Part shown: in pieces, positions 42,392 through 54,264 of the stretch
How positions within the stretch are numbered: position 1 is the first letter of the stretch
Layout of the letters: the number at the start of each line of letters is the position of its first letter
Source: Moniliophthora roreri
Lineage: Eukaryota; Basidiomycota; Agaricomycetes; Agaricales; Marasmiaceae
Length of the DNA: 64,000 bases
Direction: 5' to 3'
Assembly: GCA_001466705.2 (NCBI GenBank)
Contig: LATX02000188.1
Span: 434,001 to 498,000 of the forward strand
Notes under the pieces: model-generated
Database searches by the model: none
What the model was told of the DNA's origin: nothing
The model's input: only the letters and a program-made list of their open reading frames with translations
Program-made: the position numbers and the translations under genes

Positions 42392-43705
42392 AAGATGCTC
42401 AAAAACCTATGCCTCTACTATGAAAACATGAGGCCTGTGGTGCCAAAATACCCTGAAAAAGGTATATATATATATAAGTTCTTGATTCTCAGTTTTTGTT
42501 TGTGAGTTGGTTCAGTGTGGTTCACTGTTACCACAACATCAAGAATAACTCTCAGCATATTACTTGGTAGCTCAGAGATGAATGCCTTCAAAAACAACTT
42601 CTCAGATTTGAGATTGGTATTTGTTTTTATAAATATTTTCTTGAGTATGTGGTTTATAAATCACTTCAAAAGCAAAACTAGTATATGGTTCAACCAGAAA
42701 CTGCCCAAAGATTAAACTTCTTCTAAGTGAGAACAAAGGTACCTCTTGTACCTGAATATAGCCCTCTTAGCTATGTTCTGCAACAATTCTCAAGAGGACA
42801 AATCTTCTAGACACTGCTAGCCTGAAACCCTCTCTAATTCACATCAAAACACCAGACTATACTAATGTATGTCAGCTACCCTCTTAGTAGACTGATATAA
42901 TGTTCCTCTTATTGGAAAACATGCCTCTTGCATTAAAAACTAAGCTCTTCCTAGCTTTGATTTAGATCTCTAGTTTGGAATACAATCTCAGGTCTCAACC
43001 AGCCTGTGCCTCTTGCACAACTAAATAAGCTAGAGCCTGAGGTGGTTGAAAAATACTGATTGCTGGTAGCTCTTCTATCTGAACAACAACCTCATACACT
43101 CTGGTAATTGGTGGGCAGTATCTCTCCTGCTTTCCACCTACAAAACACATCCCCTTATATACCCTACAACATAAATAATCTAATATATCTGTCACAATAA
43201 TAAAAGAAAACTAAGTTGGGTGCTAAATATTATATAAACTGAGCTGTGTTTGGTAATTTCTCTGTCACAGTGTCTGATTGTAGTCAGGCTTCATAGCTAT
43301 AAACTCTTTTATTCTTTTTCTGGTATGATTGCACAGTCTCCTGATGCTAATCATTTGCAATTTTCTCTGTCAGACAGCTCTCCTTCCAACTCTGTTTGAA
43401 AATATTATACTTCCATGCCACTCTGCACAGTTTCTTCCTTCTCCATCTTCTGTCATCTGCTCTGTAGATGTGTAATATGCTTCCATTTTCTTGTCCAATG
43501 TGTACACATAAGCTCAGCCATGCTATCTTTTTGTCATACAGCTTTGTCTTCCACTTTTCCATGATACAGGCACCTTTCCAGTAACCAATCATCTATTTCA
43601 TTCATCTAATTTGATATCAGTATCTCAAGTATCTCCTGCCAATAATTTGTCATTCTCTGTTTCATATCTATTTCTCAGTAATATTCTCATTGATGTATCA
43701 TTGAA
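42392..43705 (-). repeat. X1: 1.3-kb arm of an inverted repeat pair
   Basis: Runs antiparallel to 61363-62666 with high similarity throughout, including the shared short ORF DILDYLCCRVYKGMCFVGGK. Cut at the single N (43706). Contains a TATATAAGGGG-like box on the minus strand. Unclassified; see X2 for the complete copy. Confidence 0.75.
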
Positions 43706-43706
43706 N

Positions 43707-44085
43707 AAATATAGTGTTTTCACATGATTTTCCTACCATTTTCCTAGTGTTTTCCTAGTGTTTTCTCTGACTTTCCCACAATAGAAAATGTGGAATTTTT
43801 ATCTTATCTTATCAGCATTTTCTGAGCATTTTCAACCAGAGAAAATTTAATGTTTTCTCAGTATGGAAATTATTCTAATATATTGTATTGTCTATTAATA
43901 CTCAGAATTTGAAAATTCCATATCTTTTGCTGCTGAAAATTTAGTATTCTCCAGGCATATTCTTGTTGAGAGGACACAATTGAAATTTAGAATTTATATA
44001 TGGTTTTATAAAAATTCTCTTTGCAAGAAGATTAAGTGTTTTCTCAATTAGAAAACCATGTTAAAAGAACACCTTGTACATAGTG
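43707..44085. mobile_element. M1: CACTA-type MITE, right part only
   Basis: Matches the right half of M3 and M4 (repeated CCTAGTGTTTTC, CCCACAATAGAAAA, and terminal GTTAAAAGAACACC...TAGTG). The left half is lost at the N. Inserted in the R8 accessory ORF. Confidence 0.75.
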
Positions 44086-44303
44086 TTAAGACCTGATGAT
44101 GTTCTTGTAGGAAAAGAAGGCTTCCCCAGAGTGCTCGGAGCTGTTTGTCTTTGCCACAGCCCCATATGATTTCATCGTCATGATATTTGGAGTCAGCAAG
44201 ATACAGCAGTTCAAAAACAGTGGGGCAGAATTCCCCTCTGTGAGTGATATTGTTGGGATAGCCTCCAGTTTATTGGGTGGAAGAAGTTTGAGAGGAAGAC
44301 ATG
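44086..44303 (-). pseudogene. R8 accessory ORF type I, 5' fragment
   Basis: ATG 44303, 25 nt past the pol stop. MSSSQTSSTQ then TAA, and NNITHRGEFCPTVFELLYLA with HDDE, aligning with R5 NITYSGPFNPSPFELLFLV and HDDA. Truncated by M1. Confidence 0.66.
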
Positions 44304-44327
44304 TTGAGTTGTTGTTGTAGAATATTT

Positions 44328-46985
44328 TCACAGTAAGTTGTGAGCTATTTTATAATTGAGGTATAACTCCATCGAGTGTTTGAGCCCACTAGGTTTCAAC
44401 CATTGATTATGTGAAGAATTGTACCCCTTCCAGGCCATGAGGTAATGTGTCAGTTTTTGCCTTTTCTCTTTTGGTCTATGTTCTATAATCACTTCAACTT
44501 TGAATTCTTCTTGTCCTTCCACTATGTCAGGTGGAGGTTCTAGAAAGTTTGGTCCATGAATATTGTTTTCTTTATATAAGGATAGAAGCCCAGCATGGAA
44601 AACAGAGTGAATTCTCCATTGGAACAGCAGTTTCAATCTATAGGTCACTGGGCCTAGAACCTCTTTTATTTCGAATGGTCCTTCTTGTTTCGGGGAGAGC
44701 TTTGGAGATGGATATCCCAATGATAGATTCTTTCCTTCCAGCCAAACCTTTTGTCCTTTCTCAAATTTGTCAAAGTCTCTTCCACTTCTTTCCTTCACCC
44801 TTCTTGCTGATATATCCAACAGGGCAGATGTCTCTTCCCTTAGCTTCTTCAACTCGGCCACTCTTTTTTCTACTGATGAGATCAAGGTTTTATCAAATAC
44901 AGAAGGGAGAGGTCAGGGGTGATAGCCCATTGTGAGATAGAAGGAGCTTTGTTTCATGATGGAATGAGTGCAATTGTTGTGCATGAATTCGGCAAAATGA
45001 AGGAGTTCCTTCCATTTTGTTTGTTCTTTTGCACAGAAGAAATAAAGGAGGATCTCAACTTCCTGGTTGACTCTTTCAGTCTCTCCGTCTGTTTGAGGGT
45101 GATAAGCGGTACTCAGCATTTGTTTTATTCCCAACAGTCTTCCTATTTCTGTGAATACTTCTGCAGCAAATCTGGGGTCACAGTCGGAAATAATTTTGTC
45201 AGGGAGTCCAAATCTCTTGTACACATGCTGGAAAAGAAGTTCTGCTGTCTCTGTAGCATCTAGTTTCTTCTTGCATGGGATAAAAATCACTCCCTTCATA
45301 GCTGTGTGGTCCACCATGATGAGGATTGAATTGTCACCATCTACTTTGGGTAAGTCCATTATCAAGTCCATTGTGATTATTTGAAATGGCAACACATCTT
45401 TGTGTCCCCCAATTGGGTGCAATGGTACTTTGGTTGGATGTGTGTCCACTTTCATCTGTTGGCATGCTGCACACCTGTCAACAAACAATTTAATGAATCT
45501 AGTCATCCCAGGCCACCAATAGTCTTTTTGTACTTGATCTATGGTGTTCCACTGTCCTGGGTGTCCATGTGGAAGCACTTTGTGAATTGTCTTCACAATA
45601 AGCTTCCAGAGTTCATCGTTATCTGGGACATAGACTTGGTCTTTGTAGAAGAGCATGTTGTTTTCTATTTTCCAATCCATCAACAACGATTTGATCAGGG
45701 GTACTCCTTTGTCTATTAGGCTTTCCAATGTCATTTGGTGGAATTCATCTGTAGTCATTGCTTTTCCCAGCATATCTTTTAGTTCTGTGTTGATGGCATT
45801 GACAAACAACTTATCTGGTAACATGACAACATCTTCATTATCATTATCTTCATCTTCTACAAGATCTGGTTGTCTTGACAAAGCATCTGATTGTGCCATT
45901 CTTGTGCCAGGAATATGTACTATTTGGAGATCAAATTGGGAAAGGAACAAGCTCCACCTTGCTTGTCATCAATTCAGTTTCTGTGCCGTTTGGTAGTAAG
46001 TCAGATTTTTATGATCAGAGAGGATTGTCACTGGATGTGCTCCTCCTATGAGGTAATGTTGCCACACTTGTAATGTGTTCACAATTGCCGGGAGTTCTCT
46101 GTCATAGATTTCATAGTTCCTTTCCATTGGTGTAAATGTGTGAGAGATGTATCCACATGGGTGTAGTTCTCCATCTGGTCCCTTCTGTTGAAGTACTGCT
46201 CCCATCGCCCATTTCAATGTGTCCACTTCAATGACAAATAGTTGTTTATCATTGGGCATCTTGAGGATTGGTCGCTATAGGAATTTCACTTTCAGGACGT
46301 CAAACACTATTTGACAGTGCTTTGTCCATTCAAAGGAGGTTCCCTTTTTTGTAAGATTGTGTAGGGGTCGAGCCAGTTCAGTGTATCTTCCTATGAATTT
46401 CTGATAGAAATTTGCAAACCCCAAAAATGATCTCACACCTTTTACTGTTTTTGGTGCCTCCCAATCTTTTATTCCTGCCAATTTTGTTGGGTCCATCTGT
46501 ACATGTCCCGGCATAATCACCATTCCCAAAAATAACACCTAATTTGTGACCTTGAATTTGCATTTCTCCAGTTTAAGAGAAAGATCATTTTCTTGTAATT
46601 GTTTCAGAACATGTCGAGTTTGCAGTTGATGGATCTGCCTCTCATCTGAGAAGATTAGAATGTTGTCCATATAGACTACACACCATCCTTTGTCAATGAA
46701 GTCCTTTAGAATGTCATTCATAAAGGCCTGGAATGTGGCAGGTGAGTTGGTTAGCCTGAAAAACATTACTGTAGGTTCGAATAGGCCTCTGGGCATTTTA
46801 AATGCTGCCTTCCACTGATCTCCATCCTTGATACGGATATTGTTGTACCTGTTTCATAAGTCTAGTTTCGTGAAGAGTTGTGCTGTTTTTAGTTTATTGA
46901 CGAGGTCTGTAACCAAAGGAAGCGGATAACAATTCTTGATTGTTTCATTGTTCAGATCACGATAGTCTTGACATGGTCATAAGGT
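44328..46985 (-). pseudogene. pol: R8 pol fragment
   Basis: All pieces share one minus-strand frame. RT begins at [15 protein letters not shown] and has VVYMDNILIFSD (YMDD changed to YMDN). RNase H has VIEVDTLKWAMGAVL and [12 protein letters not shown]. Integrase has GHPGQWN, CAACQQMK, MDLIMDLPKVDG and RVNQEVEILLYFF. The chromodomain (EEFKVEVIIEHRP, YLMAWKGYNSSHNQW) ends at TAG 44328. A 345-residue open stretch covers the integrase (44913-45950). Stops elsewhere are TGA and TAG. Confidence 0.88.
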
Positions 46986-46987
46986 GC

Positions 46988-47416
46988 TGTTACATTATCC
47001 TGTCATTTTCATATGCTTCTCTTTCCCCTTGGACTTATTACACATTCCCAGCCCCCTTTTTCCTCTAATACCACATGCTTCCCCTTATATCAGACTTATT
47101 ACACTTCCCCAGCCCTCTTTTTCCTCTTTACTGTACTTCTTATATGCTGACACTATCATTATTTATTAACAATCACCGACCTCATCACTATATATGAATA
47201 TAGTAGAAACCAGTTTGGATGTACTTATTTAAGTGCTCAAGCAAAGACAGGATCTCTAGCTTGACCTAGTTAAATCAATAACTTGTGTTCAAGAGCAATG
47301 ATAAAGGACCTCTGAACTTCAACAACCATTGAACAAACTCAAACTTGAACTTGAATCTACTTTGACTTGTCTCTTGTTGAAGTTAGTAGAGACATTGCTG
47401 TGCAAGTAACGTAACA
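46988..47416 (+). repeat. R9 5' LTR
   Basis: 429 bp TGTTACATT...GTAACGTAACA; TATTTAAG near 47226, AGCTTGACCT at 47258-47267. Confidence 0.9.
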
Positions 47417-47432
47417 CAAGGTCAAGCTGATT
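47417..47432 (+). promoter_or_regulatory. R9 primer-binding site (self-priming type)
   Basis: AGGTCAAGCT at 47419-47428 complements 47258-47267. Confidence 0.65.
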
Positions 47433-47434
47433 GA

Positions 47435-48856
47435 TTGCCAACCTCTCAAGGTTTAGGCATCACCTACAAAGAAACTATAGTGCCTTCAAAGACAGAACAG
47501 CAGCTAGAACAGGACATTGTGGAAGCAGAAGAACAGCAGCATGGATTACAAACCCAGTCGATATTGAACCCAGGTGGACGAGTGATCCCACTATTAACCA
47601 GAGCATCCTGCAGAGAGCTTCTGACACTCTTGCAGTCACCATTGCCAGAGAGTCATCCTCCAACTGAGACTGCCGAAGAACTAACAGGAACAAAGAAAAC
47701 CTTGACCCCGTTATTCACCACAGTTGGATCAGAAGAGAGAGACTCCACTGACAGTACCTCTCAGCATACATCAAAGAAGGAAGGCTTGGATACATCTATC
47801 ACCTCCTCTCTATTAGTGGAGGAACAAGACCCATTCAAAAGACTTCTCACAGCACTCAAGAACAGCCCCAGATCAAAGAAACAACTCCAGATTGAGGAAA
47901 TGGCTGAAGATAAGAAACCATCGGGAAGCAGACCAAAGGCAGAACCTGAGGTGGAAGAAATGAAGATAAGCACTGCAGTGCCCATACAAGTAGTAGCAGC
48001 CGAAAAGGAGGTAAAAGCAGCATTGCCCCAAGCATTCACAGGGCAACAAAAGGAAGCCAAGAGGTTCCTTAGAGAAGTCCTTCTGTATATCACCCTCAAC
48101 CCCAAAACCTTCACAAATGACAGAACAAAGAAGCTCTTTCTGCTGTCGTACATGACAGATGGACCTGGAGAATTCTGGAAGAACAAGAAGACAGATTTTT
48201 TATTAGCAAATGACAAAGAAGCTGAGAAGGTCACATGGAGTGCATTCATTGAGGACTTCAAAACATCCTTCGAACCATTGGATACTGCTCTAGAAGCTCA
48301 GATGAAACTTAGAGATCTGAAGATGAAGCAGAGAGCCGACGAATATACATACCAGTTCATCTATTTGGCCAAACAGACTGGATACAATGATGCAGCCCAG
48401 GTCAAGGCCTTCAAACAAGGACTACCAAGAAGCCTCATGCTGAAAATTATGACCCGCCCCGAAGGAAAACTGGAAACGATAAAAGACTAGATGGATGTGG
48501 CAATTCTGTTTGATGAAAGCTACAAGCAGGCAGTAGAATATGGAAGGGTCTGGGACGAAGAAAACGGAAGGAAACCCCAATGCACTTTCCAGAAGAAGGA
48601 AGGAACCATGGTGAAGAAGATTTCAGAATTTGATAAAAAAGAATACATGGCCAAAGGACTCTGCTTCCAGTGTGGAAGGAGCAGTCATCACATCAGGGAT
48701 TGCCCAGACGGGGTGAAAGGGAGAGAAGCGAAGAAAGAAGAAACAAAGAAGCTGACAAAAGAAAAAAGGTTTGCAAAGATTCAGGCTCTAGTGAACGAAC
48801 AAACAGATGAAGAAAAGAACCAACTCCTGGACCTCATGGAACAAACAGGTTTTTGA
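47435..48856 (+). pseudogene. gag: R9 gag with extended leader
   Basis: The frame is open from 47435 through KTEQQLEQDIVEAEEQQHGL, LNPGGRVIPLLTRASCRELL and DPFKRLLTALKNSPRSKK into MAEDKKPSGS (ATG 47900), so in this copy the leader and gag are one frame. Gag core RRFL-type block KRFLREVLLYITLNPKTF, LSYMTDGPGEFWKNKKTDFL; zinc knuckle CFQCGRSSHHIRDC. One stop at 48488-48490 (TAG for Trp). The shift heptamer is AGGTTTT, a G-to-A change from GGGTTTT. Confidence 0.86.
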
Positions 48857-51800
48857 AGCAGCAGAAAAAGACAATGCCTTTACTGCCTGTAATCATTTCA
48901 CACTTTGTATTAGCTAAGATCGATTGCAATTCTATGCACCTTCCTCTGCAATATAAAGTAGGAAACCAAACCGTTGAAACACAAGTGTTACTGGACTCCA
49001 GAGCAGGAGGAAGATTTATCAGCCCAATGTTGGCTAGGAAACTAGAGAAGAAATGGGAAAAACTTCCAGAGCACATTAAGGTATTCAATGTAGATGGAAC
49101 CCCAAACAAAACTGCTTGGATCTCACACGCAGTTGAAGTCGAGTTCCAGATACAGAGAAAGACCTTCAAGGAGAATTTTCTGATCTCAGGAATCAGAGAA
49201 GAAGAGACGATTCTAGGACTTCCTTAGTTGAGACTCCACAATCCCAAAATCAACTGGGAAATGGGAGAAATAGAGTTCCCCCCAAGGAGAAAGATCCAGA
49301 TCAAGCGATTCATAGGGATACTGGATGTTACTCTGGCGGAAGTACTCATTGGAGCCAAGACAACGGCATCTCAAGAGCTCACACATCAAAAGGAAGAAAC
49401 TAAAAAAAGCATCAATGAATTGATCCCATCATACCTTCAAGGATACAGACACTGGTTTGAAAAGGGAAAATCAGAGCACTTTCCCCCTTTCTGAGCATAC
49501 AACTATGTGATTGAGCTTAAACCAGACTTTGTCCCCAGGGACTGTAAGCTCTACCTGCTCAGTCCAGCAGAACAGCAAGAACAGGATAAATTTCTGGAGG
49601 AAAACCTACAGAAAGGGTACATTAGGAAGTCGAAATCGCCGATAGCATCCCCTTTTTTCTTTGTGGCCAAGAAGGAGAAAGGAGCCTTACAGCTGACCCA
49701 GGACTACAGAAAACTCAACAAAGAAATGATCAAGAATGCCTACTTGTTGCCACTTGTATCCAAACTACTGGATAAACTAAAAGGAGCCATGGTTTTTACC
49801 AAGTTAGACCTTTGGAATGGGTATAACAATGTTTGAATAAAAGATGGCAATCAATAGAAGGCTGCCTTCAAAACAAACAAAGGACTTTTTGAACCAACCA
49901 TAATGTTCTTCAGACTTAGTAATTCATCTGCCACATTCCAAGCATTCATGAACAATGTACTCTCTGACTTCATTGATGAAGGATGGTGTGTTGTCTATAT
50001 GGATGACATCCTTATCTTCTCAAACAACCCAAAGGACCATCATGAATGAACTGAAAGGTTGATGCAGAGAATTCAGGAACACAACCTTTACCTAAAACTG
50101 GAGAAGTGCGAATTTGACATCCAAGAAGTTGTCTTCTTGAGAATGGTCATCTGATCAGGCTACATTGCTATGAACCCTGTCAAACTCACAGGAATAGCCA
50201 AATGAGAAGCTCCCAGGACCATCAAAGGAGTATGAAGCTTCTTAGGATTCAGAAACTTTTATTGAAAATTCATTGGAAGATATTCCCACATAGCTAAACC
50301 CCTCCATGACCTCACAAAAAAATCGCAGAAGTTCGAATGGACTCAGGAATGTCAAGCATCCTTTGACCTCTTAAAGAAAAAATTCCTCTCCAAACCAGTA
50401 TTGATCATGCTGGATACTGATCAACCTTTTGTGATAGAAGCAGATGCATCCAAATGGGCAACCAGAGCAGTATTATGACAACAAGGAACAGATGGCGAAT
50501 GGCACCCATGTGAGTACCTATTGAAATCTCTGTCTCCCATGGAACAGAACTACGAGATCTACAATCGGGAATTACTTGCCATTGTATGAGCATTGACTGA
50601 ATGGTGTCATTACCTGATGGGAGGAAAGCACAGAGTCATAGTTCTTTCAGATCATAAGAACCTCATGTATTTCCAGATGGCTCAGAAACTTAACTGAAGA
50701 CAAGCAAGATGGAGCCTCTTCTTATCAGAATTTGATTTGGCACTGGTCCATATGTCAGGGAAAAGTATGACACAAGTGGATGCCCTGTCATGAAGATCAA
50801 ATGAACAAGATGATGAAGAAAATGACAATGACAATGTGGTTCTCTTACCGGAATGACTGTTTGTACAAGGTATCAATTTGGAACTAGGAGAAGAGATTAG
50901 AGAACAATTGGGTCTGGATGACTTCCACAAGTCGGCCTTGGAATCATTATTACACCAAGGCATGCTGCCAATCAAATTGGCACTGTCTGACTGGGAGATA
51001 AAAGATGACCTATTATTCTTCCAGGGACGAGTTTATGTACCAAATAACACCAAACTGCGACACTCAATCATATGGACCATACACAAGGTACCGGGGATAG
51101 GACACCTGGGACAATGGAATACATTGGAACAGGTACAATGAGACTTCTGGTGGCCCGGAATGGCTAAATTCATCAAAAACTTCATGGATGGATGTGTACC
51201 CTGCCAGCAGATGAAAGTCAACATGCATCCAACCAGAACACCTGTTCAGCCAATAAAACCAACAGAAAATTCATTCCCCTTTCAAATCTGCACAATGGAC
51301 CTCATCACAGATCTCCCAGAAAGTGACAGCTTCAATTGTATTTTGGTCATGGTAGACCACTCCTCTATGAAGGGGGTAATTTTTACTCCATGCACAAAGA
51401 CAATTGATGCTCCAGGGGTTACAGAAATATTAATCCAACAATTATACAAAAGATTTGGACTTCCTGATTGCATTATCTCAGGTTGAGACACTAGATTCGC
51501 TGCAGAGGTTTTCCAAGAGATGGGAAAGCAACTATCTGTGAAACACTCAATGAGCATGGCCTTCCACCCACAAACAGACGGAGAAACTGAAAGCGTCAAC
51601 CAGGAAATTGAAGTGTATCTCCGAATCTTTTGCACAAAAGAACAAACTCGCTGGAAGGAATTCTTGCTCTTAGCAGAATTCGCCCATAACAACAGAACCC
51701 ATTCAACGCTAAAGAAATCCCCATTCTTCATGATAATGGGTTATCATCCCAGACTGCTCCCCATGGTATTTATGAAAATAAACATTCTGTCAGTAGAGGA

Positions 51801-52022
51801 AAGACTTTCAGAGTTAAAGAGGGTGCAGAAAGAAACATTGAGCCTGTTGGAATTAGCAAGACAATGAATGATAAGAAGGGAAAAACAGAAATTGGACACA
51901 TTCAAAGTAGGACAGAAGGTATGGCTCAAAGGAAGAAACCTGGTCATAGGATATCCATCAAAGAAGTTAGCCCCGAAATGAGAAGGACTCTTTCTGATAT
52001 CCAAAGTAATGGGACCAGTGAT
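48853..52022 (+). pseudogene. pol: R9 pol fragment
   Basis: One frame with many TGA codons. Protease LLDSRAGGRF (the Gly of DSG is now Arg). [22 protein letters not shown] and [12 protein letters not shown]. RNase H VIEADASKWATRAVL. Integrase GHLGQWN, CVPCQQMK, MDLITDLPESDS and [12 protein letters not shown]. Breaks off in ISKVMGPV, before the chromodomain. Shares the TGA after ALS with R3 and R4. Confidence 0.86.
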
Positions 52023-52773
52023 GTGTTACTAGGTGCAGGGAAGCATAAGTTGAGATAACTTATGTAATGTCTATGCTTTAGTTACAACTAGGGATTTTAA
52101 AATAACTCAAATTAATTATTCAATAGATATGTTATACATTGAAAAGCATAAGAAGAGTATCTATTAAATATCTGCTATAAATTATGGTTTGCTTATGCTA
52201 TAGAATATAGTATAGATATGATACATATATATTATAGTCATGCTACAAAGCAGAGAGGGTATATAGCATAAGCATCAGATATAAAAACTCAAGTTATGCA
52301 GCATATATGCAATATGATTTTAAAGCACAAATAGATAATACATGCCATGTGGTAATTGTTATTACACACTATATCTAGTAACAAGATGTGCATACTCAAT
52401 AGCATAGCTATTGAAAAAGTTGAATTTAACTTGTGCTATAGTTGTGAAATATATAAAGCTGGAGAAAGTTGCAATACTGTCATAAAGTGTATGAAGGTGA
52501 TGGCCCCTCAACCATGACACTATCATCAGCTGGCAATGAGCCTATAATGACCTGTGACTATTATCTTCACAAGCAACAGCACTTATTGTCTCCAAAATGA
52601 GTCACTGACCATTTTTTTTGCTACCTATATGTTACAGTCTTAAGCTGGTGACAGACCCTCTGTGACTCATTATATCAGTCTTTTGGCAACAGGACAGTGC
52701 CTCTGTTACCTGCTACAGCCTCCATACACTCCATGACAGTATATTAAAATCAGAAAGAATGCAGAAGCAAGGA
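52023..52773. other. Unclassified AT-rich repeat, no gene
   Basis: No ORF of note. Contains a short palindrome (CATAAGTT, five bases, AACTTATG, near 52034) and pyrimidine runs. Bounded by the R9 break and a single N at 52774, so its true extent is unknown. Confidence 0.4.
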
Positions 52774-52774
52774 N

Positions 52775-53349
52775 CATATTCTATATTTTAATTTCCAGAA
52801 GAGTCTGTTTTTTTATTATTTTATGATAATGAAATTATAGAATTATCCTTTAATTTTCTAATTACAAATATACTAAATTTTCTGCCTTATAAAATAGTGA
52901 GAAAACATTTAGAAAATAAATATAAGATTTTGAATTTTATATTAAAGGAAAGATGTTAAATACAAAAGGAAAACTATCTAAAAACTGCTTTAAAATATAG
53001 TGTTTTCACATGATTTTCCTACTATTTTCTCTAACTTTCCCACAATAGAAAATGTGGAATTTTTATCTTATCTTATCAGCATTTTCTGAGCATTTTCAAC
53101 CAGAGAAAATTTAATGTTTTCTCAGTATGGAAAGTATTCTAATATATTGTATTATCTTTTAATTCTCAGAATTTGAAAATTCCATATCTTTTGCTGCTGA
53201 AAATTTAGTATTCTCCAGGCATATTCTTGTTGAGAGGACACAATTGAAATTTAGAATTTATAAATAGTTTTATAAAAATTCTCTTTGCAAGAAGATTAAG
53301 TGTTTTCTCAATCAGAAAACCATGTTAAAAGAACACCTCATACATAGTG
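52775..53349. mobile_element. M2: CACTA-type MITE, left end missing
   Basis: Begins mid-element at CATATTCTATATTTT after the N and ends TTAAAAGAACACC...TAGTG at 53349. Same consensus as M3 and M4. It abuts R10 integrase. Confidence 0.78.
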
Positions 53350-54263
53350 AATTATACAAAAGATTTGGACTTCCTGATCACATTATCTCAGATTGAGACC
53401 CCAGATTCACTGCAGAGGTTTTCCAAGAGATGGGAAAGCAACTATCTGTGAAACACTCAATGAGCACAGCCTTCCACCCGCAAACAGACAGAGAAACTGA
53501 AAGGGTCAACCAGGAAATTGAAGTATATCTTTGAATCTTCTGTGCAAAAGAACAAACTCGCTGGAAGGAATTCTTGCCCTTAGCAGAATTTGCCCATAAC
53601 AACAGAACCCATTCAACACTAAAGAAATCCCTGTTCTTCATGATGATGGGTTACCATCTGAGACCGCTTCCCATGGTATTTATGAAAACGAACATTCCAT
53701 CAGTAGAGGAAAGACTCTCAGAGTTAAAGAGGGTGCAGGAAGAAATGTCAAGCTTATTGGAATTAGCAAGACAACAGATGATAAGGAGGAAAAAACAGAA
53801 ATTGGATGTATTCAAAGTAGAACAGAAAGTATGGCTCAAAGGAAGAAACCTGGTCATAGGATATCCATCAAAGAAGCTAGCCCCAAAATGGAAAGGACCC
53901 TTCCCAATATTCAAAGTAATGGGACTGGTGACATATAGATTGGAGCTCTCTCACCAATGGAAAATACACCTGGTATTTCATGCTGCATTACTGTCCCCAT
54001 ACAGACAGACAGAAGCGCATGGACCAAGTTTTACAGAACCCCCACCAGACCTTATTGAAGGGTTTGAAGAATACAAGGTAGATGCCATTGTCAGACATAG
54101 GCTGAAGAAACGACCCCGAGAATTCCTCATGTCTTACACAGGGTATGATTCTTCTCACAATTGATAGATTGACACTGAAGGAATGGTCAATTGTATGGAT
54201 CTTTACAAGGACTATATAAAGAAACATCAACTACATCCTCGAGACCCCATCCCCTCTTCTTAA
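53350..54263 (+). pseudogene. pol: R10 pol, integrase and chromodomain
   Basis: Starts in the integrase core (LYKRFGLPDHIIS-like), passes ISWL-type divergent segments, then LAEFAHNNRTHSTLKKS, VEERLSELKRVQEEMSSLLE, KVWLKGRNLVIGYPSKKL and the chromodomain (EEYKVDAIVRHRLKKRPREF, SYTGYDSSHN). TGA at about 54163 (Trp position of NRW) precedes the last residues. Stop TAA 54261-54263. Confidence 0.84.
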
Positions 54264-54264
54264 C

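Larger units (their letters stand above)
44086..46987 (-). mobile_element. R8: truncated Ty3/gypsy chromovirus
   Basis: Minus strand: RT, RNase H, integrase, chromodomain, start of a type I accessory ORF. Cut by M1 on the left and by the R9 LTR on the right; no LTR of its own remains here. Confidence 0.82.
46988..52022 (+). mobile_element. R9: 5' half of a Ty3/gypsy chromovirus
   Basis: 5' LTR, gag and pol as far as the integrase C-terminus, then an abrupt break near 52022. Same subfamily as R3/R4. Left flank GGTGC does not match the right flank of R10 (GGTAA), and R9 and R10 overlap in integrase sequence with about 5% difference, so they are different copies. Confidence 0.85.
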
